The position numbers and the translations under genes were made by a program. Below, in pieces: positions 15,445 through 24,231 of a stretch of DNA of 44,595 nt (the first letter of the stretch is position 1; each line of letters opens with the position of its first letter). The notes beneath the pieces are model-generated. The model did no database searches and was not told the origin of the DNA. It saw only the letters and a list, made by a program, of their open reading frames with translations. Source of the DNA: an uncultured Collinsella sp. (lineage in GTDB: Bacteria; Actinomycetota; Coriobacteriia; Coriobacteriales; Coriobacteriaceae); the NCBI GenBank assembly GCA_902493125.1, contig CABUOF010000006.1, forward strand, positions 1 through 44,595, read 5' to 3'.

Positions 15445-16593
15445 CTACTCGTCGTCATCATCGAGCATGGCGGAACCATCGATGGCGTAAAGCTCGTCAA
15501 ACTCCTCAGGCGCAGGCTGATCGGTCAGCTCGACCTCGGACGGAGCATCGTCATCAAACTCAAGCCCGCAGGCAAGGCGGACCTTATGCTCAATCTCGTC
15601 AGCGCAATCGGGGTGTTCGCGCAGGAACGCCTTGGCGGCCTCGCGACCGTTGCCGAGCTTGTCCTCGCCATAGGCAAACCAGGAGCCCATCTTCTTGCAG
15701 ATGCCGCACTCGACAGCCATGTCCAAGATCGAGCCCTCCTTAGAGATGCCCGTACCATACATGATGTCGAACTCAGCAGAACGGAACGGAGCTGCCACCT
15801 TGTTCTTAACGACCTTGGCGCGCACGCGGTTACCGATAACCTCGTCCTTAAGCTTAATGCTGTCGATGCGGCGAATGTCGATACGCACCGAAGAGAAGAA
15901 CTTAAGGGCGCGGCCGCCCGTCGTGGTCTCGGGATTGCCGAACATGACGCCGATCTTCTCACGCAGCTGGTTAATGAAGATGCACGTCGTGTTGGACTTG
16001 GACAGCGAGCCGGCGAGCTTGCGGAGCGCCTGGCTCATCAGGCGAGCCTGAAGACCGACCGTAGTGTCGCCGATTTCTCCCTCGATCTCGGCACGCGGGG
16101 TCAGCGCGGCGACGGAGTCGACGACGATAGCATCGATGGCGCCGGAACGCACGAGCATGTCAACAATCTCGAGCGCCTGCTCACCCGTATCGGGCTGGGA
16201 AATCAGTACCTCGTCGATATCCACGCCGATGCGCGCGGCATACGTGGGATCAAGCGCGTGCTCGGCATCGATAAATGCCACAACGCCACCCATTGCCTGG
16301 GCCTCGGCCAGGATCTCGAGCGAAAGCGTCGTCTTACCGGAGGACTCAGGACCGTAAATCTCGACGATACGGCCGCGCGGCACGCCGCCGATACCCAGCG
16401 CTGCATCGAGGGCCAGGGCGCCCGTGGGAATGGCCTCGACCTCGAGCTCGGGGCCACCGTCGCCGTACCTCATGATGGAACCCTGGCCGAATTTCTTCTC
16501 GATCTCGGCCTTGGTGGTGGCGATCATCTCATCGCGCTCTTTACCCGTCGTGCGAGCATGAACGGTACGTACGGGACCTGAATTCTTGGCCAT
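15445..16593 (-). CDS. recA: Recombinase RecA
   Basis: This is a full-length RecA of 382 residues, with Walker A GPESSGKTT at 81-89, Walker B region AIVVDSVAALTP, L2 loop segment NPETTTGGRALKFFSSVR and an acidic C-terminal tail (DDDDE). It catalyses strand exchange and triggers LexA self-cleavage. ATG 16593 is preceded by AAGGAGGG. The promoter (16624-16652) carries an SOS box in the spacer, so recA is under LexA control. Confidence 0.98.
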   Translation of the reverse strand: MAKNSGPVRTVHARTTGKERDEMIATTKAEIEKKFGQGSIMRYGDGGPELEVEAIPTGALALDAALGIGGVPRGRIVEIYGPESSGKTTLSLEILAEAQAMGGVVAFIDAEHALDPTYAARIGVDIDEVLISQPDTGEQALEIVDMLVRSGAIDAIVVDSVAALTPRAEIEGEIGDTTVGLQARLMSQALRKLAGSLSKSNTTCIFINQLREKIGVMFGNPETTTGGRALKFFSSVRIDIRRIDSIKLKDEVIGNRVRAKVVKNKVAAPFRSAEFDIMYGTGISKEGSILDMAVECGICKKMGSWFAYGEDKLGNGREAAKAFLREHPDCADEIEHKVRLACGLEFDDDAPSEVELTDQPAPEEFDELYAIDGSAMLDDDDE

Positions 16594-16623
16594 GAATAGC
16601 CCTCCTTTTAACAACCTGCATCA

Positions 16624-16652
16624 ATAATAAACGAACGGCTGTTCGTGGTCAA
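16624..16652 (-). promoter_or_regulatory. recA promoter with SOS box
   Basis: On the minus strand TTGACC (16647-16652), a 17-base spacer and TATTAT (16624-16629) make a near-consensus promoter. The spacer contains the SOS box CGAACAGCCGTTCG (16632-16645). Confidence 0.85.
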
Positions 16653-16818
16653 CCGTTCAGGCCAATCATATGCAGGCGGTCTTTCCAAAACCCAACCAAA
16701 CGCCGACCAAACACTGACCAAATACTTGACCACAAAGGACCAAATATGAACAAGGCAGGCAAAAATACATCTACAACCAGCACAAACGCTAAATTTGTCA
16801 GAGGTCCCTATCTCCACA

Positions 16819-16844
16819 ATTAAGGGGCCCTAAGGCCCCTTAAA
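16819..16844 (-). terminator. Terminator after cinA
   Basis: TTAAGGGGCC and GGCCCCTTAA form a perfect 10-bp stem with a CTAA loop, and A/T-rich sequence lies on both sides. It lies 7 bases beyond the cinA stop and separates the ftsK-cinA transcript from the recA promoter. Confidence 0.7.
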
Positions 16845-16850
16845 ACATGT

Positions 16851-17387
16851 CTATTCCATAGAGTTGAGCACAAGGGCAATGCGCCCCAATGCCTCCGCGA
16901 CCGCATGGGCACGAACACACGAACGGTCGCCCTCATAGTGGCAGCGCACAGAGTCCACGACCGGCACGCCCCCATCGGCGGAACGATGCGCCCAGCCAAT
17001 ATAGAAAGTGCCCGCCGGATCGTCCTCAGCGCCACCGCCGGGGCCGGCATAACCCGTTGCGCTCACTGCAATATCGCTCTGGTACAGCTCCAGCGAACCC
17101 ACCGCCATCTCGCGCGCGGTCTGATGCGACACCGCGGTATAGCGGTCGAGCGTCTCCTGCTCAACACCAAGAACACGATGCTTAATCTCATCGCAATAGG
17201 TCACCGCACCGCCACGCAGCACCGCCGAGGCGCCCGGGATATCCGCAATCGTCGAGGCGATCATACCCGCCGTCAGCGACTCAGCCGTCGAAACCGTCAC
17301 GCCCCGAGCGCTCGCGCGCTCGACAATATCACGCGCCAGCTCCTCGTTATGTGCGGAAATCTGCTCAAAAGAGTCCGTCATACCCAC
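16851..17387 (-). CDS. cinA: CinA C-terminal-domain protein (nicotinamide-nucleotide amidase, PncC type)
   Basis: The 178-residue protein corresponds to the C-terminal domain of CinA only: TAESLTAGMIASTIADIPGASAVLRGGAVTYCDE, YTAVSHQTAREMA and the glycine-rich VSATGYAGPGGG. The N-terminal molybdopterin-binding-like domain of full CinA is absent, as in stand-alone PncC enzymes that deamidate NMN in NAD recycling. It lies just upstream of recA, the same order as cinA-recA in many Gram-positives. The start is GTG 17387, or ATG 17381 two codons later. Confidence 0.9.
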   Translation of the reverse strand: MGMTDSFEQISAHNEELARDIVERASARGVTVSTAESLTAGMIASTIADIPGASAVLRGGAVTYCDEIKHRVLGVEQETLDRYTAVSHQTAREMAVGSLELYQSDIAVSATGYAGPGGGAEDDPAGTFYIGWAHRSADGGVPVVDSVRCHYEGDRSCVRAHAVAEALGRIALVLNSME

Positions 17388-17393
17388 CAGGAC

Positions 17394-18032
17394 CTAGACC
17401 GAAAAGACGATCTTGCGGCAGTTCCAGAAGTACTGAGCGCCCGAGATAACGGTCAGGATAACGGCCACGGCGTACAGGAAGCGTGACACCGAGTAGATAC
17501 CGAGCGTCAGCGCCACCGGGGCCAGGTTAAGGCCAGACATCGCAAAGACGCACAGATAGCCGCAGATGGAAACCATCGTAGTCGCCGTCTTGTACTTGCC
17601 GAGCTTATCGGCGGCAACGACCACACCGGCCGCACTCGCGACCATGCGCAGGGCGCTCACCAGCAGCTCGCGGAACAAGATAATGAACACCGACCACACG
17701 GTTACGGTACCAAAATCCAAGAACAGAAGCAGAGCCGAGAACACGAGCAACTTATCAGCGATGGGATCCAGGAACTTACCGAAGTCGGTGATCTCGTTGC
17801 GCGAACGAGCCAGGTAGCCATCAACCTTATCGGTGCACGACAGGATGACGTACAGAACAAAGGCGGCAGCGGCGAGCGGGCCGTCGAAGGTGCTCCAATC
17901 CGTACCGGCAACGCTTGTGTGAGACAGCGCCGACACGATCATGAACACCGGAATGAAGACGATGCGCACGCACGTCACGATGTTGGCGGGCGTCCAAACG
18001 CTCGTCAGTTCCTTATTGCTCTCGTTAGCCAC
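17394..18032 (-). CDS. pgsA: CDP-diacylglycerol-glycerol-3-phosphate phosphatidyltransferase
   Basis: The 212-residue membrane enzyme has the CDP-alcohol phosphotransferase signature DKVDGYLARSRNEITDFG plus KFLDPIADK (the DG-x2-AR-x8-G-x3-D-x3-D motif). It makes phosphatidylglycerol phosphate, the first committed step to phosphatidylglycerol and cardiolipin. There are about five to six membrane helices. The start is GTG 18032, with GGAGAG upstream. It follows rimO after 9 bases and precedes cinA after 6, inside the long ftsK-cinA operon. Confidence 0.93.
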   Translation of the reverse strand: MANESNKELTSVWTPANIVTCVRIVFIPVFMIVSALSHTSVAGTDWSTFDGPLAAAAFVLYVILSCTDKVDGYLARSRNEITDFGKFLDPIADKLLVFSALLLFLDFGTVTVWSVFIILFRELLVSALRMVASAAGVVVAADKLGKYKTATTMVSICGYLCVFAMSGLNLAPVALTLGIYSVSRFLYAVAVILTVISGAQYFWNCRKIVFSV

Positions 18033-18041
18033 GACGCTCTC

Positions 18042-19391
18042 CTACTCCACAACATGACCGATAAGCTCGTAGCAGAAGCTATCGGTAAACTCGACCGTCA
18101 GAATATCGCCCACAGATGCCTCGCTGGCATCCAGATGCACCGCGCCATCGGAATCGGGCGCCTGGAACCAGGCATGTCCGATGAGCTCGGCACCGTCTTC
18201 GGTCTCCTCGATACCGTCGACGATCACCTGGGCGCGTTCGCCCACATGTGCGGCAGTTGCAGCAAAACCGAGCGACTCGGCCAGGTCCATGGCCTCCTGG
18301 GCGCGCTCGAGCTTAACCTCTTCGTCAACCTGACCTTCCATCTTGGCGGCCAGGCTGCCCTCCTCCTGCGAGTAGGCAAAGACGCTCGTGTAGTCAAAGC
18401 CGACGGTGTCCATAAAGTCAATGAGATCGCGGAACTCGTCGTCGGTCTCGGTCGGGAACCCTACCATGGCCGTGGAGCGGATCACGATACCGGGGATGCG
18501 CTCGCGCAGGTCGCGGAACAGGTCCTCGAGCTCCTGGCGCGAACCGGAGCGGCGCATGGCCTTGAGGATGCGCGCGTCGCAGTGCTGCACGGGGATATCG
18601 ATATAGGGCAGCACCTCGGGCGTATCGCGAACGGTTTCGATAAGCTCGTCGGTCATGCCCTCGGGCTGCAGGTAGAGTACGCGGACCCACACGTTATGAG
18701 GACGCACCGCCTCAGCAACGGCCTGCAACAGCTGCGCCAGATTGCGCGGCGAGCCCTCGGCGAGGTCCTCGTCGGCAAAGTCGGTACCCCAGATGCCCGT
18801 GTCCTGACCGATCAAAACGATCTCGCGCACGCCACCGGCGACCAGGTCGCGCACCTCGGAGATAATGCTCTCGGCATTGCGCGAGTGATAACGACCGCGG
18901 ATATACGGGATCATGCAGAAGCTACAGAAGCGGTTGCAGCCATCGGAGATCTTGACGTAGGCGACAGCGCCCTCGACGGTGCGCTTGACCTGCGGAATAT
19001 AGGCGGCAATCTCGCGCTCAACACCCAGCACGTCATCGATGACCGCCACGATGCCGTCTTCCTCGTCGGCCTTCACAAAGGCCGCGACCTCGGGCAGCTC
19101 GTCGGGCAGGTCATCGCCGTAGCGTGACGGCACGCAGCCGCACATGACGATCGGGCAGGAACGAACGCCGTCCTGCACCTCGTTGGCAAGCTCGAGCGTG
19201 GTCTCGATGCTCTCGGACGTTGCAGAGGCAAGGAACGAGCACGTATTGACGATGGCGATATCGGCATCCTGTGGATCGAATGCCTCCTCGTAGCCTGCGG
19301 CGGACAGCAGCGAACGCATACGGTCGGTATCGACCTCGTTCTTGGCGCACCCGAGGGTGATATAGAGTACGGAGCCCAACGGAGTATCCAT
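18042..19391 (-). CDS. rimO: Ribosomal protein S12 methylthiotransferase RimO
   Basis: This 449-residue radical-SAM methylthiotransferase modifies an Asp of ribosomal protein S12. The UPF0004 N-terminal domain opens with VLYITLGCAKNEVDTDRM, the SAM cluster motif is CNRFCSFC (CxxxCxxC) in ISDGCNRFCSFCMIPYIRGR, and a TRAM domain closes the protein. The LGCAKN and MIPYIRG(R)Y variants point to RimO over MiaB. It lies between yajQ and pgsA. Confidence 0.94.
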   Translation of the reverse strand: MDTPLGSVLYITLGCAKNEVDTDRMRSLLSAAGYEEAFDPQDADIAIVNTCSFLASATSESIETTLELANEVQDGVRSCPIVMCGCVPSRYGDDLPDELPEVAAFVKADEEDGIVAVIDDVLGVEREIAAYIPQVKRTVEGAVAYVKISDGCNRFCSFCMIPYIRGRYHSRNAESIISEVRDLVAGGVREIVLIGQDTGIWGTDFADEDLAEGSPRNLAQLLQAVAEAVRPHNVWVRVLYLQPEGMTDELIETVRDTPEVLPYIDIPVQHCDARILKAMRRSGSRQELEDLFRDLRERIPGIVIRSTAMVGFPTETDDEFRDLIDFMDTVGFDYTSVFAYSQEEGSLAAKMEGQVDEEVKLERAQEAMDLAESLGFAATAAHVGERAQVIVDGIEETEDGAELIGHAWFQAPDSDGAVHLDASEASVGDILTVEFTDSFCYELIGHVVE

Positions 19392-19417
19392 GTTGGAGAG
19401 CGGTCCTTTCGAATGAA

Positions 19418-19915
19418 TTAACGGTAGTTGGTGAACTGCAGCGGCTGGCCGTAGTCCTGGTCGCGCAGGAACTGGATCACGGTCTGCAGCGCATCCTTGG
19501 AAGCAGAGGAAACACGCAGTTTGTCGGCCTCAATCGTCACCTTGACCTTGAGCTTCTGATCCTTGATGTCCTTATTGATCTTCTTGGCAGTCGTCTGGTC
19601 GATACCCTCGACGATGTGACCGAGCACGCGCACGGTACCGCCCGATGCAGCCTGAGGCGCATCCCAGGACACGGCTTTAAGATCGATGCCGCGCTTGATG
19701 AGCTTGGAGCTCAGGACGTCGATAATCTGCTTGGAGACAAAATCGGCCGGGGCGTTGATCGTAAAGAGCTTGTCGCCCTTCGAAAGCTCGATGGTGGCGC
19801 CAGAGTCCTTCAGGTCATAGCGCTGGGAAATCTCGCGCGTGGTCTGCTGGAAGGCGTTGTCGACCTCTTGCATGTTGACCTCGGACACGACGTCGAAGCT
19901 GGAATCTTTAGCCAT
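19418..19915 (-). CDS. YajQ family nucleotide-binding protein
   Basis: This 165-residue protein matches YajQ from end to end: AKDSSFDVVSEVNMQEVDNAFQQ, QRYDLKDSGATIELS and a C-terminal RDQDYGQPLQFTNYR. YajQ proteins have two RNP-like domains, and some bind cyclic di-GMP or act on tRNA or translation; the role in this organism is not known. It lies between the RodZ-like gene (26-base gap) and rimO. Confidence 0.93.
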   Translation of the reverse strand: MAKDSSFDVVSEVNMQEVDNAFQQTTREISQRYDLKDSGATIELSKGDKLFTINAPADFVSKQIIDVLSSKLIKRGIDLKAVSWDAPQAASGGTVRVLGHIVEGIDQTTAKKINKDIKDQKLKVKVTIEADKLRVSSASKDALQTVIQFLRDQDYGQPLQFTNYR

Positions 19916-19941
19916 GATGTTTCCTTTCGCGTACGAGCGGC

Positions 19942-21453
19942 TTAGTAGCTATCGTACGAATAGTCGGTAGAATCGCTGGGCGTCTGACCGTCAGTTGCGG
20001 TATCGGCGCCATCCGTGGACTGGGCATCGGTACCGTCGGTGGTATCGGTACCATCGGTGGTGTCGGTACCATCAGAACTTTCGCCATTCTCGGAATCAGT
20101 CGTCTCCTTCTTGGGAACGGTGATCGTCACGCGCGCCACGCCCGAGGTCTTAGTATCGTAACGGACCTTTTCACCGTTCTTGGTAACGGTGACATCTGAA
20201 GGCTTGGACGTGGTGATCTCGATCGAGGACTCGGGCGTGTACTCCTGCTCAAAGGGGCCAGTCGCCTGGGCGCCATAGACCGACTTGCCGTCGACCTTGA
20301 CCTCAATCCACGCGGTCTTTCCCTTGGCAACGGAGACTTTGACCTTCGTGACCTCGTTCTCTTCCTTCTTGGCCGTCGTCTTGGTAGCGTCCGAGTCAGT
20401 CGACTCATCCGTCGCCTCATCGGTGTCTTCGTCCTCGTCGACCGTTTCGGTCTTCTTAGAAGACTTCTTGGTCGTCGTCTTGGTAGCAGTGGGCGTCTCG
20501 GGCGTGGTCTCGGGCGCCGAAGATGCGCAGCCGCGCAGAAGCACCACGATGAGCACAATCAACAGCAGCGCAACGGCACCGATGCCGGCGTAGACGATAC
20601 GCGGATCGAGCTCGTTGTTTTGAGGAGTACGTGATCCGCCGCGTCCACGATTGGAACTGCTGCGGCCGCCTCCCTGAGGCATACGACCACGATTGCTATC
20701 GGAACGGCCGCGATAGCCACCCTGGCCCTGAAGGCTGCGCTGACCCGAGCGGGGCGCAAGTTCGCCGCGGCCTTGATAGCCACGCTGGCCCGAACGCGGA
20801 GCCGAAGAGCGCTGGCCATACGGCTGTGATTGAGAGCGAAGACGCGGCGTCACCTGCGTGGTATCGGCATCCGCATAGCCACCGCGAGAGCGTCCCGTAG
20901 AGGCACCACGGTAACCGCGATCGGAATAGCCGCCGTCGCCGTAGCCGGCACGAGGGTCACGCGCCACGCCGCGGGCAGCGGGAAGCGCACGGTCCTCAGG
21001 CATCGGCGTACTGCGGAACCGGTCACGCTGTGAGCGAATCTCCTCGCCCGAACCCGTCTCGGTAATATAACCGGCCTGCTGAGGACGCTGTCCATAGCGG
21101 GTCGAACGACCGCCCTGAACCATCAGGAAGCGCCCGTTATCGACCGAGGAGCGCGAATTGACGTAGCCAGCGGCGTCCTGAAAACGACCGCCCTGCTGAG
21201 ACGTCTCGCGTTCGTATGCCATCAGGTCGTCAAAGTAGGCATTGACGACCTCGCGCGGATTGAGGCCCAAAAAGCGAGCATAGCTCGAAATCATGCCCTG
21301 CGCATAGCCGCGCGGCGGCATCGAAGCAAAGTTACCGGTCTCGAAAAACTCGATGATCTGCGGCCTGATTTTGATGGTGTTGGCGACCTGCTGAATGGAA
21401 AGGCCCATTCGGCGACGCTGCTCGAGCAGCATGTCACCAAAGCGTGCAGCCAT
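19942..21453 (-). CDS. RodZ-like HTH membrane protein with RG-rich linker
   Basis: The 503-residue protein starts with the RodZ-type HTH_25 domain (residues 4-75, LLEQRRRMGLSIQQVANTIK and RGYAQGMISSYARFLGL). A long disordered linker rich in Arg, Gly, Ser and Gln with repeated RG/RGG and SGQR motifs follows (about 90-280), then a single membrane helix (about 287-308) ending in a CASS motif. After it come a Thr/Lys/Glu stretch, a DUF4115-like beta domain (KVKVSVAKGKTAWIEVKVDG) and a Thr/Asp/Gly repeat tail. RodZ links MreB to the envelope in rods; the linker here is unusual. The start overlaps the ftsK stop (ATGA). Confidence 0.8.
   Translation of the reverse strand: MAARFGDMLLEQRRRMGLSIQQVANTIKIRPQIIEFFETGNFASMPPRGYAQGMISSYARFLGLNPREVVNAYFDDLMAYERETSQQGGRFQDAAGYVNSRSSVDNGRFLMVQGGRSTRYGQRPQQAGYITETGSGEEIRSQRDRFRSTPMPEDRALPAARGVARDPRAGYGDGGYSDRGYRGASTGRSRGGYADADTTQVTPRLRSQSQPYGQRSSAPRSGQRGYQGRGELAPRSGQRSLQGQGGYRGRSDSNRGRMPQGGGRSSSNRGRGGSRTPQNNELDPRIVYAGIGAVALLLIVLIVVLLRGCASSAPETTPETPTATKTTTKKSSKKTETVDEDEDTDEATDESTDSDATKTTAKKEENEVTKVKVSVAKGKTAWIEVKVDGKSVYGAQATGPFEQEYTPESSIEITTSKPSDVTVTKNGEKVRYDTKTSGVARVTITVPKKETTDSENGESSDGTDTTDGTDTTDGTDAQSTDGADTATDGQTPSDSTDYSYDSY
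20029..20073 (-). repeat. 18-bp tandem repeat in the RodZ-like gene tail
   Basis: Two and a half units of GGTACCRTCGGTGGTRTC encode a TTDGTD repeat in the extracellular C-terminal tail. In-frame length variation between strains would be expected. Confidence 0.8.
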
Positions 21454-24230
21454 CAGAATCCTCCAAACTCACGATCTTCACGTGCCATCTCGGCGTCGAC
21501 AGACTCCAGCGCGGCAAGCCCCTCCTCGTCCAACAGGACCTCGCGCGGCTTGGAACCGTCGGGCGGGCCGACGACACCCTTTTCTTCCAGCATGTCCATA
21601 ATACGCCCGGCGCGCGCATAGCCAACCTTAAGGCGGCGTTGCAGGCCAGATGTGGAGCCCAGCTGCGATTCCACCACAATATGGGCGGCTTCCCAAATGA
21701 GCGGATCATCGTCTTGCGGCTCGGCAACTCCGGTGCGGACAATGCCGCCACCCGCCATGGACATGGAAGCGGGCGCCACAGCCGACAGGATCTCCTCATG
21801 GTAGTCGGGCTCGCTTTGCGACTTGACGAACTCGACAATCTCGTTGATTTCATCGTCCGAGACAAAGCAGCCCTGAATACGGCGAGGCTTGCCCCAGTCG
21901 ACCTTGGAGAACAGCATGTCGCCCAAACCGGTGAGCTTTTCGGCACCCATCTGGTCGATGATGACGCGCGAGTCGATGCCCGTGGCGACGTTAAAGGCGA
22001 TGCGGTTGGTGATGTTGGCCTTAATGAGGCCCGTCACCACGTTGGAGCTCGGGCGCTGCGTGGCCACGATAAGGTGGATACCGGCGGCACGGCCCAGCTG
22101 AGCAATACGCACGATCGAGGCCTCGACATCCTTACCGGCGACCATCATCAGGTCCGAGAGCTCGTCGATGATAATGACCAGATAGGGCATCTTTTGCGGC
22201 GGGTTATCGTAATGTTCAAACTCGCCGGCGGCCTGCTTTTCGTTGTAGGTCGAGATCTTACGCACGTTGAGACGCTCGAAGACCTTCAGGCGACGCTCCA
22301 TCTCGGACACGGCCCATTGCAGAGCGCTCGCGGCCTGCTTGGGCTCGGTCACTACAGGCACGTAAAGATGCGGCAGACCGTTATAGCCCGCAAGCTCGAC
22401 GCGCTTGGGGTCGACCATGATCAGGCGAACGTCCTCGGGAAGGGCGCGCATGAGCAAGGTCGTGATGATGGAGTTGATCATGACCGACTTACCGGAACCC
22501 GTGGTACCGGCGATCAGCAGGTGGGGCATCTTGGCAAGGTCGGCGACGACCGGCGTACCCTCGGCATCTCGACCGATGGCGAGCTCGAGCGGACCGCCCT
22601 TCACATAGGGAAGCACGTCGCCCAGGTTGACGTTCTGGCGCTTGCGATTGGGGATCTCGATACCCACAAGCGAGGTGCCGGGGATCGGGGCAAAGATACG
22701 CACGGACTGGGCAGCAAGCGATAGCGCGATATCGTCCTCGAGGCTCGAAATCTTGCTCACGCGCTCGCCCTCGCCAGGTTGCAGCTTAAAGGTCGTCACC
22801 GTGGGGCCGGCGATCCAGCCGACCACGCGGGCACTACGACCAAACTCCAGCAAGGTGGACTGAAGCGACTCGGCAGTCTGTTCCAGCTCCTTGTCCGAAG
22901 ACGCGGCAGAAGCGGACTGAGGGTTTGCATGCAGGATTTCGAGCGGCGGAAGCTTAAGGCCTTCCTCTTCTTCGCCCTCGTTATCCGCGGGGGCATTGAC
23001 CGCTCCCCCATCGCTAGAAGTAGACGCCTCGGCAGCGCCCGCGACAGCCGTATCGGCAACCTTGGGGTGCTTAAGGAAATCAGGAATTTGAGGGGCGGCC
23101 GAAACGGGGTTCACAGCAAACGGCGGCTCGGACTCATCGATCTTGGCCTGATCGTCTTCCATCGAAAGCTGGCCGGTCACCTGGCCGCGCTTGGCATGGC
23201 GGCGCGGCAGCAAGGTCGTCTTGGCGGTCTCGAGCGGAGCCTCGTCGTCCTCGTCATCACCTTCGGTAAGCTCAATCTCGCTCTCGGACCAAGACGGGTC
23301 GGGCTCACTCGTATTGAGCTTGGGAGCCGTCTTGCCCTTCTTGGCATGACGGCGCGGCAGCAGCGTCGTCTTAGCGCGCTCAGCCTCCACGGCATCGGAC
23401 ACGTCGACAAACGGATCCTCGTCCTCGTCGTCATCGTCCAAAACCGGGTCCACATCGTTGCCCATGACCGTGGTCACGGCAGCATCGGAGCCCTTTTGAC
23501 GAAGAATGCTCAGGTGAGGACGGGCAACGCCGGGCACCGACAGGGCCTCATCGTCACCCCACGGACTCGCGTTAACATCGGCACGACGGCGCTCGGCAAA
23601 ATCAGCCGCACGGTCGCGAGCAGAGCGCAAAACGCCGCCCACCGAAAAGCCGATGATGACCAGGCCCACGACGACAAGGCCCAACAGGACCACCATCGCG
23701 ATAGGCTTACCCAGGGCATTCTGCAGCGCACTCGCAATAAACGCACCAATGTAGCCACCTGCGGCGGACAGGTTTTGCGGCGTGAACATAAGGTCGCACG
23801 AGTCGCTCGTACCCGGCACCATCAGCGACAGAATCGAGACGACGGCGATAAAGACCACGGCGCCGCCCGCAACAGAGCGCGCGTTGAGCGGCGAGTCCTC
23901 GCCTAAAAAGAGCGTGGCGGCAAACAGCAAAATGACGATCGGCAGCACGTAGGCGCCCAGACCAAAGCCCAAGTGGTAGAAGCCGGCAACCGCAGCCGTA
24001 ACGGGCGCTGTTGCCGGCGAAATCACGGCAATGAAGGACGCAATCGCCAAAACGGCGATGACCACGCCGGCGATATCGCGGTTGGCCGAGGGCTCGACCA
24101 GCGGCTCAAAATCGTCGAAGTCGGCCTCGTGGCCCTTATTGGCACGAAGATGGGAACCGGCACCCTTAGCAGATGCCGGTTGGTTATTGGCCTTATTACC
24201 TTTGGCGTTTTGTGCAGATCCGCGCGCCAA
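21453..24230 (-). CDS. ftsK: DNA translocase FtsK/SpoIIIE
   Basis: The 925-residue protein has four N-terminal membrane helices (about 50-200), a 250-residue acidic linker, the RecA-like motor with Walker A GTTGSGKSV (about residue 577) and DELSDLMM (Walker B), and a C-terminal gamma winged-helix domain (AAHIVVESQLGSTSGLQRRLKVGYARA) that reads KOPS-type polar sequences. It pumps chromosome ends through the closing septum. The linker holds two copies of KTTLLPRRHAK (about residues 286 and 335). The start is TTG 24230, with GGAGG six bases before, formed by the last codons of rnj. Confidence 0.95.
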   Translation of the reverse strand: MARGSAQNAKGNKANNQPASAKGAGSHLRANKGHEADFDDFEPLVEPSANRDIAGVVIAVLAIASFIAVISPATAPVTAAVAGFYHLGFGLGAYVLPIVILLFAATLFLGEDSPLNARSVAGGAVVFIAVVSILSLMVPGTSDSCDLMFTPQNLSAAGGYIGAFIASALQNALGKPIAMVVLLGLVVVGLVIIGFSVGGVLRSARDRAADFAERRRADVNASPWGDDEALSVPGVARPHLSILRQKGSDAAVTTVMGNDVDPVLDDDDEDEDPFVDVSDAVEAERAKTTLLPRRHAKKGKTAPKLNTSEPDPSWSESEIELTEGDDEDDEAPLETAKTTLLPRRHAKRGQVTGQLSMEDDQAKIDESEPPFAVNPVSAAPQIPDFLKHPKVADTAVAGAAEASTSSDGGAVNAPADNEGEEEEGLKLPPLEILHANPQSASAASSDKELEQTAESLQSTLLEFGRSARVVGWIAGPTVTTFKLQPGEGERVSKISSLEDDIALSLAAQSVRIFAPIPGTSLVGIEIPNRKRQNVNLGDVLPYVKGGPLELAIGRDAEGTPVVADLAKMPHLLIAGTTGSGKSVMINSIITTLLMRALPEDVRLIMVDPKRVELAGYNGLPHLYVPVVTEPKQAASALQWAVSEMERRLKVFERLNVRKISTYNEKQAAGEFEHYDNPPQKMPYLVIIIDELSDLMMVAGKDVEASIVRIAQLGRAAGIHLIVATQRPSSNVVTGLIKANITNRIAFNVATGIDSRVIIDQMGAEKLTGLGDMLFSKVDWGKPRRIQGCFVSDDEINEIVEFVKSQSEPDYHEEILSAVAPASMSMAGGGIVRTGVAEPQDDDPLIWEAAHIVVESQLGSTSGLQRRLKVGYARAGRIMDMLEEKGVVGPPDGSKPREVLLDEEGLAALESVDAEMAREDREFGGF

Positions 24231-24231
24231 A

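Noticed and set aside
20029..20073. Phase-variation by slipped-strand frameshift
   Set aside because: The unit is 18 bp, so gain or loss keeps the reading frame; it can change tail length but not switch the gene off.
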